DNA of 64,000 nt from NCBI RefSeq assembly GCF_001039355.2, contig NW_019775550.1, positions 215,357 through 279,356 of the forward strand, read 5' to 3'. The notes under the pieces were generated by a model. The model was not told the DNA's origin and ran no database searches. It worked only from the letters and a program-made list of their open reading frames with translations. The stretch comes from Lingula anatina. Taxonomy: Eukaryota > Brachiopoda > Lingulata > Lingulida > Lingulidae. This document shows, in pieces, positions 44,701 to 54,256 of the stretch; the stretch's first letter is position 1, and each line of letters opens with the position of its first letter. Position numbers and translations under genes: made by a program.

Positions 44701-47700
44701 TAATCCAGAAAATGTCAATAGCAGATGTTTTAAACGGAATTGTCGTACCAGACATTGATTTTCCACTCAGTGAAATAGATCTGCCGGTCGTCCACGGCAA
44801 TGGCAAAGTAGTGACCACCAAGAGTATCTTCTGCTTCGATCAAAGACCGTCTGTTACTTCCATCTGGGTCGGACACTTCAATTTTGGAATAATTTCCATC
44901 GCACCAGTAAAGTTTCTGTTCTGTAAAGCAAGATCTTAGGTGCTTGTGTACGTTTTTTTAATCAACAATTAAGAAAACTGTTTTGGGCTTTGATTTTACA
45001 GAATATATTTCGCAATCATTAGAAAATAAATGATATCTAAATTATGAAACAATAACATTTTAATAAAGCATTGTACAAGTATTTCTAAATAATCGATATT
45101 AAGAAGAAATTAATTTAATAAAACGAAAACTTATAATCCCATATGTGGCTCAAATCTCACCAGGGATGTCAATATCTATTCCGTTAGGCCATGGTAGAGC
45201 CGTGTGCGCCACAGTTTGTCTGTTTCCGCCGTCCATGTGGGCGCGTTGTATCTTTGATTCCTCACCCCAAACCGTCCAATACATCCAGCTGTAACAAAGT
45301 ATGGAAGAAACGTGTACGTCTTACGCCATGTAACTCAATGCCACGAAACATTACGCTGAACAAGTTTTTACAGTGCATACTGCTGCTACGCTATGGTCTT
45401 CATTGTCTCTTTGACTGGCTAATTCAGAAGCAATTGTCTAGATGCTGTTGTTCAAATCCTTGGGGCCAAAGAGAAATTAATGACGGCATCTTACCATTAT
45501 GTGTCGCCTGGAGAAATATTTATTTTGTGATGGCTGTGCATCTTATGAAACAATCGCAACATGTCGATTCGCCTTTACCTTTGATTGTAAAATAGGTAGT
45601 GCGTTTTTGGCATAATGTAAGTGCCTATTTAAAAACAAAATAAATTAAACACACACACGCGCGCGCACTAAAAATCAATTTCAATTTTGATAATGTCAAC
45701 TCTAAAAAATGAGGGGAAACCCTAGTAAATACCCATTAAGTGGATCCAACGTCATCGCTCTCGGCTTATCCAATCCAGTCCTTAACAAGATCTTGTGTTG
45801 TGAGCCGTCCAATCTCATCACACCAATGGTTTTATACGTGCCCTCGGTGTAGTACAATAGGCGGGAAATATGGTCGACTGCAACGACGTCCGGCACGCTC
45901 CCTGAGAAGAGAAATTTGACTTTTAACATGCTTGTTAAAGCCTACAATATTAAAGGTATTTATTTACTTATTAACACAATTTAGAATTGTGTTAGTATAT
46001 GTAGAACGAGAACAGAAATCCCCACATGTGAAGGAACAAGACAGTATGTTAAATACTATAGAAACACTTGCTAATATTTTTTGTACATGTATACCAACAA
46101 AAACAACAATATGTGGAAAAATGTTAATCGTATGTTACAATTTAATTGACAAGAAACCATTTCAGGATATACTTTTTAGTATTTCAACTGTAAGGTTAAA
46201 AAATAAATGGTCAATCTTCATTTCTAGCCTTATAGGCACTACTGGAATGATATTTTTTATACTGAAAAGGGGGGAGTGCAAGTGTGTGTGTTCGTGTTTG
46301 TTGTTCGATACTAAATAAAAAAAATTGGACTTTTAAAATGACTCTCTCTCTCTTTGTATGTGTGTATACGTGTGTGTTAGTATGCCTGTAATTTAAAATC
46401 TGTCAATGTAACTACATCACACTAACCAATGACGAAATCAAAGACCGCTTCCGACTCATTTCCATTCATATTTATTCTTCTTATTTTAGCGAACGGGAAA
46501 ACTTCAGACCAGTAAACCCTCTTCTCTATGGGGTCGTAACTTGCGGATACAGGATTGTTACACTGGGCATAGATGGCATGCAGGTTCCACTGGATCAGAT
46601 CAAGTTGCCATATGACTCCGTTTAGTCTGTCCGTGAAAATTAGGAAGTTATCAGTCACATAGCCACTGTGCACTAAATTGAAAGTATAAAACATAGAAAT
46701 GATAAGAAAAAACTTTGGTTTTGAAACGAAATAACGAACTTCGAAAAAAGACAAAAATCAAAAGATTCCCAAAACGAAAAAAAATACATCATCTTATTTA
46801 TTATTAAAAAACAGACTTTAATATGAAATATTTCAGTTTGAAGGTATGCCTAGGTAAAAATGCGTTCTTTTTAAAAAAAAAAAAAAACGCCGATCTCATA
46901 TAAGATGTGTGAATGGAGAAGTGTGTAGTCAGGTGTGTCGCTTCCAATTAACTGAATACCAGGTTTGTTGCGCTGCTGCATTATGTAATATGCAGTGATT
47001 TAATTTGGTAGTGCTCCTTTGGGCAGGTCAAAACTTGGCTTGGCATGGTTCTGTCAAAAAAGTATCCATATGTCGGCAACTACTGCATAGAAAAATTTGA
47101 AATTTTGCATGCAAGTGATCGGTTTTGCAGTGTGTAAAATGAGCTATAAAGTGCTTTACAAATATGTTAATCTATGGCAAAATGGCGCAAAAAAGACAGA
47201 CATTGCCAAACAGATAATTGCGCCAAACGAAACGGTACGCACAGTTTTATCCAGTAATGCCCAGACTGACGTAGCTACACAGAGGCCTTACCCAATGTAT
47301 TGAAATCTTACCACCAGGGTACAGGACCCACTGTCTTTCGGGATATGCTCTTGCAACAAAACAAAAACCACCTAGTCCGCTCAGAATGAGGGGTAAATTG
47401 CCACCAAAACGCATTTTCAAGGCCCTTAGCGAACACCAAACTGGTTTTACCAGGTTAGAATACCAGAAGACCTCCGAGGAACCCGCTGTAAACAGCAAAA
47501 CATCGTTCTATGTTTCAGTAATGAATTGGGGACCTTGACCGTTTCTAAGTTGAACACTGAAACCTCGTGGCTTTCTTTATTGAGGTCAGATTTCACCTGT
47601 ACCGCTCAACTAGTCAAAACAGAGTTTACAGACATCCAGAAGAGGTCAACCACGAAGCGTGTGTCACGTCTAAAGTGATTAAGGTCATTAACAGCGTCAG

Positions 47701-50700
47701 TATTTGGAGTGGATACTACATATTCATCGACGAAAACCTTAACCAGATCAAATAAAGGAATAATCTGGGAACCACTTGACTATCATTTGATAGGGGTACC
47801 TTAGGAACAATTTGAGTTTGCACGGTGAGATTGCCGGTTCACACAGAGAACGTTTAATAGCAGGTTACTTACAGAACCAAGGGAATGAGCAGCTACCTTT
47901 GTCATCAAAATCGCCATATTTGAACCACATAGGCAATATGTGGGTATGCTATTGCTCGCCGAATCAATGGCCTACATGTCCTACAACAACTTGGACAGAT
48001 TTTGACCGATGCCTGGAATATTATTCCAGATTGAACTCTAAAAACCTATCCCAAGGAATGCCTTGCCACCTGAGAGCGCTGGTAGCAGCCAGAAGAGGTC
48101 AGGCGTAACAGCGACCGTTACTGTGACTAGACACTGTCATGAAGGTCCTTTGTGGAGCGTTTAACTCTTTTACAGACAATAATTTGGAAAATATGGAGAT
48201 CCAAAATATCTCTTTTAATGGTTGTCGTATGGCATAGAATAGCGATGTTTTTTTGTTTGTTTCTCGGGCGAATTCCATTGACGAACTGATGTCACAATGA
48301 CATCAAAGAGATAATTAAAAGTTATTAAAACACGATTGTAATCCTTATTTTCATTTATCAGTCAGCAAAATAGGAAAAAAACTGATGAAAAATAATTTGG
48401 AAAAAATATTCCATATTAAATGTCAAGTTTGTGCATGTATTTCATGACCACGACCCAATATATAGCTTTACGACCCAATATGCAGCTTTACGACCCAATA
48501 TGCAGCTTTACGACCCAATATATAGCTTTTTAGGGACCACCTCATTACTGAAGTAGGTTTTCCTTGTATCTTGTGAAATGATTGTAAAAAAAGTAAATCA
48601 AATTAAACGACCATCAATACGTTCATTATCGAAACAAAAATAAGGTAACGTAGAAAAAGAACATTTTTCACAGTTGATAGGCAATACACACGTCCGTCAG
48701 ATAGTGCCAATAATATTTTCTTTATCACAGTCTCACAGCCCGCACGAAAATGCAGTAGTATCGAAGTAGCAAAGAAGCATTAACGCAGTAGTGGTGTGGA
48801 GCATATTTGCAGTAGAAATGCAGTATACCCTACTGCAATTCTACTTCAAAAATTGCATAGGGTTGTACAGAGGAGGACATTAATNCAATGCGAAGCAGAT
48901 TTGAGGCATATTTGCAGTATGATTGCAGTAGTCTACTACGCTGGAGCATCTACTGCGTTTTCGTGCGGGAGGCCTCTCAGTTTTGAAACACAGCGATATA
49001 ACTTATATCAAATGACTCAGTGGGCACAAGTGGACAGGAAATACAGATACTTATTTTATTTGTCAGAGCGGATGCCTGTGTTGTTATCCTGTTGCTGCCC
49101 TTGAGTGTCACTGTTATGGGTAAGATGTAAAGAACGGTTGGACTATTTAAGAGAGGGATATATAATATACTCGAGCTCACACGACGACTAATCTGGGTTT
49201 TGTTTAACAAAATAACTGACATGAAAATAGTTGAAGTGTGCTGTGATCCAGGATGCATTTCAGGAAGTAAATACAAACAAGGCAGCAAAGCTGTCAAATG
49301 TCCAGACATCAAGAAAGAAAACGCATCCAATCTCAAGCTGGTTTGCCAATTTGCCAATCATTCTTGTGAGTTACATAATAATAAGTTTTTCATTTAGAGC
49401 ATTTGTAGTGGAAGTAGACAAAATATTTTATTATCGATTTTGATGCAGTGTTACTTAATGCTTAACAGCACATAATCACCATCAGTTTTAAATTATGCAC
49501 TGCAGGCAACATAGATGTCTAGAAAATGTGACTAGCAAAGGTCATCAGGCCCATGGAAAAGTCACACCTTAAAAACACCGGTATGTACACAAGTAATGAA
49601 ATGAGTTATTTTCATTTTCAACACTTATAACATAATACACAATAACCAATTTACTTTCATTTTTAAATGATCGACTACAAAATCATTAAGTTGGGGCAAA
49701 TATCAATAAAACAATTTAAAATGTCCCATGAGGAAAACCCATTTATATACAAAAACAGCATAACTTCAACAAATATAAACAAATCAAGCCTATTTTCGAA
49801 CTTGATCTATATTTCAAAGTAAAATGTGACGGTATTTTCATTGTATTTGTATTACGGTGGATAAAATATGCTGAAATAATAATAATAATAATAAACAGCA
49901 TAACTTCTGGAAAAATGGTCCGATCATCTGCAGACTGATTTTCGAAGTTGACCTGTATTTCATAAATATTTATCAGTTTTGTAAGTTTGAAGACAAAAGG
50001 TGAAATGGTTTTCAATTTATTTACAATAAATACAATACAATAAAGTTTATTTTATGTCGGAAAGAATGAAAGTACAAACATTAGCTGAGTAGCTATTCAC
50101 CGACAGTAATATAACGCCGACTACGACGACAGACACAGGCGATGGCTTATGTGCAGACAAATCTGTGTCTGTACATAAAAAGTATCGATATTAAATACCA
50201 TATGTTTTCTCTTCCTTTTCTATTTCATTCCATTTACAAGTGCACATTATCAAAAAGCTGGGCGTAATTTAATACATTTTGAACTTCAGATGCTGTCATC
50301 ATGTTTACCTAAGTGACGCATTTTATAACCCTATACCTACCCATAGTAATTTTTTTAACAAGGACAATTCTTTGAGACAATGTTAACACAAGGTTATTAT
50401 TTTACCCCCCCCCCCCTTCCCCCTAAAATAATTTCGAGAATATGAAAGCAAAATATTAAACATGGCACTATGGGCTTCAGAGACTCAGTGTGGACAATTT
50501 CACCATTTGGGATATGCTATATATATCGGTAAAACGCTACTTTCAACTTGCGTCGCCCTATATAAAATTCCATTTTAGGACATCTGAATAAATAATTGTA
50601 CTTTTCTAATCTTCTGTGTGATCAGCCAGTGTACTATTCCGGTTTTAAGATAAGAAACCGTGCAGTAGTTATACATGTCTTTTTGTGACTCTGTTAACAT

Positions 50701-50845
50701 TAGGAAGAACTTCAATCACAAATTAGATACATGTGTATGTCACTTCGTGATTATATAAAGTATGTTAACAAAATAAAATCATCCTACCTGAAGATGATAA
50801 TAAAAATACAACAAACAAACCCCCAAACTTCTGCAAGGGATTCAT
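38609..50845 (-). CDS. receptor copy A: single-propeller LRP-like membrane protein, tail exon missing
   Basis: Minus-strand gene of eight exons, joined in consistent phases: 50845-50788, 46672-46427, 45901-45733, 45288-45161, 44920-44749, 44428-44319, 39706-39332 and 38729-38609 (1379 nt). The predicted order is signal peptide, one LDLR class B (YWTD) propeller of about 275 residues, one EGF-like domain, a Thr-rich stalk and a transmembrane helix ending in an Arg cluster. No stop or frameshift interrupts the exons, but no ninth exon like that of copy B (52759-53005) is found. If the last donor (AG|GTAAGA) is read through, the next codons are AGG TAA, giving a 460-residue receptor with essentially no tail. 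Relative to copy B its introns carry transposon insertions, and one YWTD motif has become YWTV. It could be a tailless partner, a gene whose tail is lost in the gap, or an early pseudogene. Confidence 0.82.
38700..38770. repeat. poly-A run
   Basis: About 34 A residues (38737-38770) directly upstream, in gene orientation, of the acceptor of exon 8 of copy A. On the minus strand this is an exceptionally long poly-T tract before the 3' splice site. Confidence 0.95.
38930..39185. repeat. dispersed repeat rich in GCAAATTTGC words
   Basis: Reiterates TTTGCAGCAA, TTCTCGCAAAC and TTGCCGCAAATG and ends CACTTTGCTAAGGGG. Related sequence lies at 14530-14660, and a shorter form in the same intron of copy B (about 53680-53775), so it was present before the receptor duplication. 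Confidence 0.7.
39332..39706 (-). CDS. receptor copy A exon 7: EGF-like domain and Thr-rich stalk
   Basis: Acceptor TTATTGTAG, donor GCAG|GTAGTA, phase 1 on both sides. It begins GSNGCSVNNGGCPYLCLPKP and continues to CACPDGESAC, the cysteine pattern of the EGF module that follows YWTD propellers. About 75 Thr/Pro/Ser-rich residues follow, likely O-glycosylated. The stalk is 49 residues shorter than in copy B. Confidence 0.92.
39817..40427 (+). mobile_element. non-LTR retrotransposon endonuclease fragment
   Basis: Two open segments, 39817-40194 and 40182-40427, in different frames show an exonuclease-endonuclease-phosphatase domain: TIVTWNINSVKNKL, IICLNEIK, NRGGCGVLIKDW, then after the frameshift TFIIVGDTNCP. 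These are the catalytic blocks of LINE-type endonucleases. The copy is frame-shifted and has no reverse transcriptase. It lies in the intron of receptor copy A between exons 6 and 7; the corresponding intron of copy B is only 837 bp, so the insertion followed the duplication. A 58-bp direct repeat around the N at 40410 is probably a contig overlap. Confidence 0.85.
40469..41966. other. intronic stretch of copy A, no supported gene
   Basis: A 108-codon open frame at 41155-41481 has no recognisable domain. The words CATAACAGGGGCGTAACCAG near 41707 resemble a hAT-type transposon end. The stretch is part of the transposon-enlarged intron. Confidence 0.5.
41967..42500 (+). mobile_element. Tc1-like transposase relic
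   Basis: The frame begins at the DDE core: TIAGGGGSVHVWGAICSNG, then NFRLQHDNPTPHTAR (second catalytic Asp). After a TAA stop it continues MPNPARSPDASPIEQMWDEL with the third acidic residue (SPIEQMW), then frameshifts. The N-terminal DNA-binding region and first catalytic Asp are missing. It is a dead copy inside the receptor A intron. Confidence 0.88.
42501..43651. other. intronic stretch of copy A, no supported gene
   Basis: AT-rich with no frame of interest. It lies between two transposon relics and probably includes their untranslated ends. Confidence 0.5.
43652..43966 (+). mobile_element. second non-LTR endonuclease fragment (C-terminal part)
   Basis: An open frame contains KPLVLLNGLCF and ELDHCFVSPRL, and ends DLPSNHAPVGITFF. 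This is the C-terminal part of an EEP endonuclease with the terminal SNHAP (SDH-type) catalytic block. Its N-terminal bases partly overlap in alignment with the fragment at 39817-40427, so it is a separate decayed copy. Confidence 0.75.
44018..44090 (-). mobile_element. MITE family 1, copy 2 (reversed fragment)
   Basis: Contains the inverse of the family 1 start (TGAACCCCCAGGGAGTTGGG then TCGATCTAAATC) and a second end, GATCGATCTAAATCTCTGGG. The interior is deleted. With the copy at 61379 it suggests the full terminus is CCCAGAGATTTAGATCGATC. Confidence 0.8.
44319..44428 (-). CDS. receptor copy A exon 6: last propeller blade
   Basis: Acceptor TTTCAACAG, donor TCAG|GTAAGG, phase 2 in and phase 1 out. 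The peptide begins ALHTANKYNSSLGRIEFIPL and ends LHVYRSSYHLS, the closing blade before EGF in LDLR-type propellers. It is three codons shorter than in copy B. Confidence 0.9.
44749..44920 (-). CDS. receptor copy A exon 5: propeller blade
   Basis: Acceptor GCTTTACAG, donor TCTG|GTACGA, phase 1 in and phase 2 out. Contains QKLYWCDGNYSKIEVSDPDG and DRQIYFTEW, an LDLR class B repeat in which YFTE replaces YWTD. Confidence 0.92.
45161..45288 (-). CDS. receptor copy A exon 4: propeller blade
   Basis: Acceptor TGTTACAG, donor CCTG|GTGAGA, phase 2 in and phase 1 out. Begins WMYWTVWGEESKIQRAHMDG and ends NGIDIDIP. Copy B has YWTD at the same place, so the aspartate has been lost here. Confidence 0.92.
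45733..45901 (-). CDS. receptor copy A exon 3: propeller blade
   Basis: Acceptor CTTCTCAG, donor AATGG|GTATTT (weaker than GTATGT in copy B), phase 1 in and phase 2 out. Contains DVVAVDHISRLLYYTEGTYK and RTGLDKPRAMTLDPLNG. Confidence 0.9.
46427..46672 (-). CDS. receptor copy A exon 2: first propeller blades
   Basis: Acceptor TTCAATTTAG chosen because phase 1 joins exon 1; donor ATTG|GTTAGT, phase 1 out. Begins HSGYVTDNFLIFTDRLNGVI and contains SASYDPIEKRVYWSEV (DP-x5-YWSE), a class B repeat. Confidence 0.9.
47100..48110 (+). mobile_element. strongly decayed Tc1-like transposon
   Basis: Fragments in several frames recall a Tc1 transposase: LWQNGAKKTDIAKQI (helix-turn-helix start), then near the end SSKSPYLNHIGNMW (the usual SPDLNPIENMW block, altered) and a C-terminus LRALVAARRGQA. 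The corresponding intron of copy B lacks this segment, so it inserted after the duplication and has decayed beyond function. Confidence 0.7.
48451..48530. repeat. 20-bp unit tandem repeat, four copies
   Basis: Four consecutive units of CGACCCAATATATAGCTTTA, two of them with TGCAG in place of TATAG. The equivalent place in copy B (near 58515) has only part of one unit. Confidence 0.95.
48739..48969. mobile_element. MITE family 4 with CCCGCACGAAAA ends
   Basis: About 231 bp beginning CCCGCACGAAAATGCAGTAG and ending CTACTGCGTTTTCGTGCGGG, long terminal inverted repeats. The interior is rich in TTGCAGTA words. Copy B at 58708-58745 has the flanks without the element (CGCACAGGTATTTCAGTTTT), an apparent empty site. 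A single N lies at 48885. Confidence 0.9.
50788..50845 (-). CDS. receptor copy A exon 1: signal peptide
   Basis: ATG at 50845 on the minus strand. The 19 residues MNPLQKFGGLFVVFLLSSS form a typical signal peptide (basic residue, hydrophobic core, small residues), then the donor TCAG|GTAGGA, phase 1. Copy B has the matching exon at 60639-60696. Confidence 0.88.
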
Positions 50846-52592
50846 TATATCAGTGTCGATGTGACACGCACTGGGACACTATATCAGGATGCCTGCCTGT
50901 CGGATCTTGTCAATATTTTGTGAGATTTTCTCGTTATGAACCCTTCGGTGTTAGGTCCCGGCGTACTGTGACGTAAAGTTTTGTAGTCTGGTCCTCATTT
51001 GGGGGTCTATTTTCTTTTTCACTTTAGTATGATTCATGCCGAGGGAGATTTTAAGGGCCCTGTTCAGTTGGCACAGTTCCATCGTCTTGTGACTTTCACT
51101 AACGAGGACACATGGACACATTGGTGTCGTCCGTTTTTACCTTGGTTTATAATGCAACGAAATGTCCAGCGATTTTGCTCAGTATTATTAGAAAAGCCGA
51201 AATATGGCGCGCTAAGCGCTAAAATTAATTTAAGGTGCTTTTGAAACGGTTGACCTTCGCGAGTGGCCACAAAAGACTAAAACACTGAAGTCAAATCTGG
51301 CTTTCAATATTTCAGCGCGATCACAGTTTTTGTTGATGTCATCTCGTTTTAAAAGTAATAGTTCTTGAGTTGGACCTCAAAATATGTGCTTGCTTTTTGT
51401 TTCGTACACTGTGCAAAAATGCATGAAAAGAAGTTGAAATTACATCCTGGTTGAAGAGGTCGATACAATGTGAAGAACGTGATTTGTGGACGAGTAGGGT
51501 CTAATTTATGTCTCTATTCCCATCGTGCGAGATATCGGCGTTAACTTTGTTGATTGTTCTTTCTCGGTAACGAAGTTATCAGTTATCAACTACAATCATT
51601 TATTTATCATTATGCTGTAATACAATCAGCCTGGAGGCACTGAGCCCCGTACATAAGCCTTTAAGAGAAATCGCACAAATTACATACACTTGAACATATG
51701 TAAATTCTCTATGGAGTTTTATTCTAAACTGGTTGAAATAACGCACACGTTACAAAAAATTCTACAATTGTTTTTTCTCTTTATGCAGTTTAATTCTAAA
51801 TTTAAGTCCGTAGATAGTTTAAAAGCACAATTTCACCGTTTTCTGAGTTCCAAATGTATACAGCCCTCTCTATAGTGTGCCTCTCATTCACTAGCAGTGC
51901 GTGTTCCCATGAGAATACCGTAATCTTGAGGCATGCTTTTGTTGGACGTGTTTGTATTTCAGTCTATCAGCACGTGCCATGCTCACACGCGACTGCCCCG
52001 AAGTGTGTTTACCTCAGTTGTTCACATGCAACATGGTCGTGAGGGGGGGGGGGGGGTCGAGAAGTTTAGTAAAACAGCCACCATGGCAGGAAAACATGTA
52101 CCTGTATACACTCTGAATCAAATGTTGACGTACATATAGGTGTTTAACAAAATTCCCATACAAAATAAACTGTAAGCCTATATTCCCATAAAACTGACTG
52201 CATGAAATTCCAGCTATATGATGTCATTCGTGATCCACTATCAGTGTGTTAGCGTTTTATAATTGCATTTTCCTTATATACATATCAATTTTTTGTCTTT
52301 GTCAGTAATCTGCTGTTAAACGGCGTAGAGAATATCTGTTAGTATTGTTTCTATTAAAATTACTAGTACGTTTTAGACAGGGCGGTAGGTAGGAGTGGGG
52401 AAAGGGGGGGGGGGAAGACCGCCTTTTTGGCCTAGGAAGAAATTCCCTTTGAACCCAAAGTTAAAAAAGTTTCAAATATTCCATTCCTATGGTTGAGTAA
52501 ACCAAACAAATAAACATGTGCCGTCTTCACCCTCGGTTTAACTGAAGGGGTCGACGGGGTGTTCACTTTTTTTTTTTTTTTTTTTTTTTTTT
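50846..52592. other. upstream region of receptor copy A
   Basis: Conserved with the region upstream of copy B (60697-62580), for example ACCATGGCAGGAAAAC and GTCATTCGTGATCCACTATC, so it belongs to the duplicated unit and may hold its promoter. No separate gene is supported. G-rich runs lie at 52043-52055 and 52403-52414, and a poly-T run at 52567-52592. Confidence 0.65.
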
Positions 52593-52716
52593 NNNNNNNN
52601 NNNNNNNNNNNNNNNNNNNNNNNNNNNNNNNNNNNNNNNNNNNNNNNNNNNNNNNNNNNNNNNNNNNNNNNNNNNNNNNNNNNNNNNNNNNNNNNNNNNN
52701 NNNNNNNNNNNNNNNN
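52593..52716. other. assembly gap, 124 N
   Basis: A run of N between a poly-T tract and a G-rich tract, just downstream (in gene orientation) of the last exon of receptor copy B. It may hide the polyadenylation site. Confidence 1.
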
Positions 52717-52758
52717 CGGGGGGGGGGAGGGGGGAGATACCCCCTTTGAAGCTGCTGG

Positions 52759-53005
52759 TTATACGTCGATATTCTGCGGTAAGATGCTGGCATAATCCGA
52801 ATACTGATCCTCTTGGGTCATTGGTACTTCATAAGTATCATCTGCCGTCAATGTTAGGTAATCAGCTGGAATTGTGTCATAGTCCGAGTTGGTTGACACA
52901 CGAAGTTGTCCTTTAGGTGATTTAGGCGGGGCAGGTGCCGGACCGTCGGAAAACGCTGGGTTGAGGTGAGGAACATGTAAGTTTAGTGGGTCAGGTGGCA
53001 GTGTT
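52759..53005 (-). CDS. receptor copy B exon 9: tyrosine-rich cytoplasmic tail
   Basis: Acceptor TCTTATTTCAG, phase 2, and an open frame of 81 codons to a stop at 52759. It begins TLPPDPLNLHVPHLNPAFSD and ends YSDYASILPQNIDV. It carries all tail motifs described for the gene. The exon is the key part that copy A lacks. Confidence 0.9.
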
Positions 53006-53225
53006 CTGAAATAAGATTCACAAATGTACGCCATTTTTGTCCCATCTCAAGGAAAAAAAGGATGATAAATTATTTGCAAGAAAAAATCTATGACTGGAAA
53101 TATACAATAATGTACTGAACTGACTAAAAGATATGCAAAATGGGAAACCAAACCAATAAAATACACAGTAAACAAGATGAGTTGATAAAGAAACATATGA
53201 ATGAAAAATTACAAAAATACAAAAA

Positions 53226-53260
<35 letters not shown>

Positions 53261-54225
53261 TGTGTGTCTGTGAAAGCGTATATATATATATATATATATA
53301 CATATTATATATATATATTACCTTCGTCTTCTATATATATATATTACCTTCGTCTTCTAAGAAATACTAGTATGATGACCACCACCAAAATAACGGTGAC
53401 CAACGGTGTGGCCACTGCGACACCAATTACCAGCGGGATGCTTGCCGAGTCCTCGCCTTTCACTATTAGAATCATAAAAATAAATGTTGTAATGTTTGGA
53501 AAGTTTTTACGAAATTGATGGAGATAAAAGCAATGTTTAGAAAGTTTTTAGGAAATTGATGAAGCCGAAAGTGATGATATTACATTTCCAAGATCTTAAA
53601 TTTCTTACATTTGACCTCTACAATGGGTATCTGGCAATAGCGGGAAACAATTAAAATGCAGATCTCTCTTAGCAAAATTTGAAGATTCTTGCAAACATGC
53701 CGCAAACTTTAGATGCTTTTGCAAATCATCAAATTTACAGCAACAAATTTTCTTGCAACAACTGCAGTCTCAAAGTCACCTTTTGAAGATAAAACAATCT
53801 CTCTTTAAAATTTTACTATTCAAAATCATTATCAGACGTCAACTGTTCTATTTTATAATTATGTTTGACCTTTGGAAGTCATACTACCTGCTTCAAATCG
53901 AGCTTCATCTTTTTCAGTGGTGGGAGTTACGTTCGAGGTGGTAGACGCTGGCGTGACCGTGGGAGGTAAAGCGGACACTGACGCTGTGCCGGTGGTGGTA
54001 GTAGGCGTAGTAGAAGCCGTAGTAGGCGTTGTTGTTGTTGAAGTAATAGTCGTCGTGGTTGGCTTAGTGGTTGTTGGTGTAGTTGAAGTAGGTGTAGTAG
54101 TAATCGTTGTGGTTGGCGTAGTAGTAGTAGTGGTGGCGGTGGTGGTGGTGGTAGTAGGTGTAGTAGTAGTCGTCGTGGTTGGCGTAGTGGTTGTAGTAGA
54201 AGTGGTAGTAGGCGTCGTTGTTGGT

Positions 54226-54256
<31 letters not shown>

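Larger units (their letters stand above)
46673..50787 (-). other. receptor copy A intron 1
   Basis: 4115 bp against 2360 bp in copy B. The extra length includes a Tc1-like relic (47100-48110), an inverted-repeat element (48739-48969) and a 20-bp tandem repeat (48451-48530). A segment around 49100-49270 is conserved with copy B at about 59100-59280. Confidence 0.8.

Noticed and set aside
45932-46318. 128-codon open frame on the plus strand
   Set aside because: Lies in an intron of receptor copy A, absent from copy B, and has no recognised domain; AT-rich chance frame.
48451-48530. Regular 20-bp units considered as a CRISPR-like array
   Set aside because: Units are directly adjacent with no spacers and the genome is eukaryotic; a plain tandem repeat.
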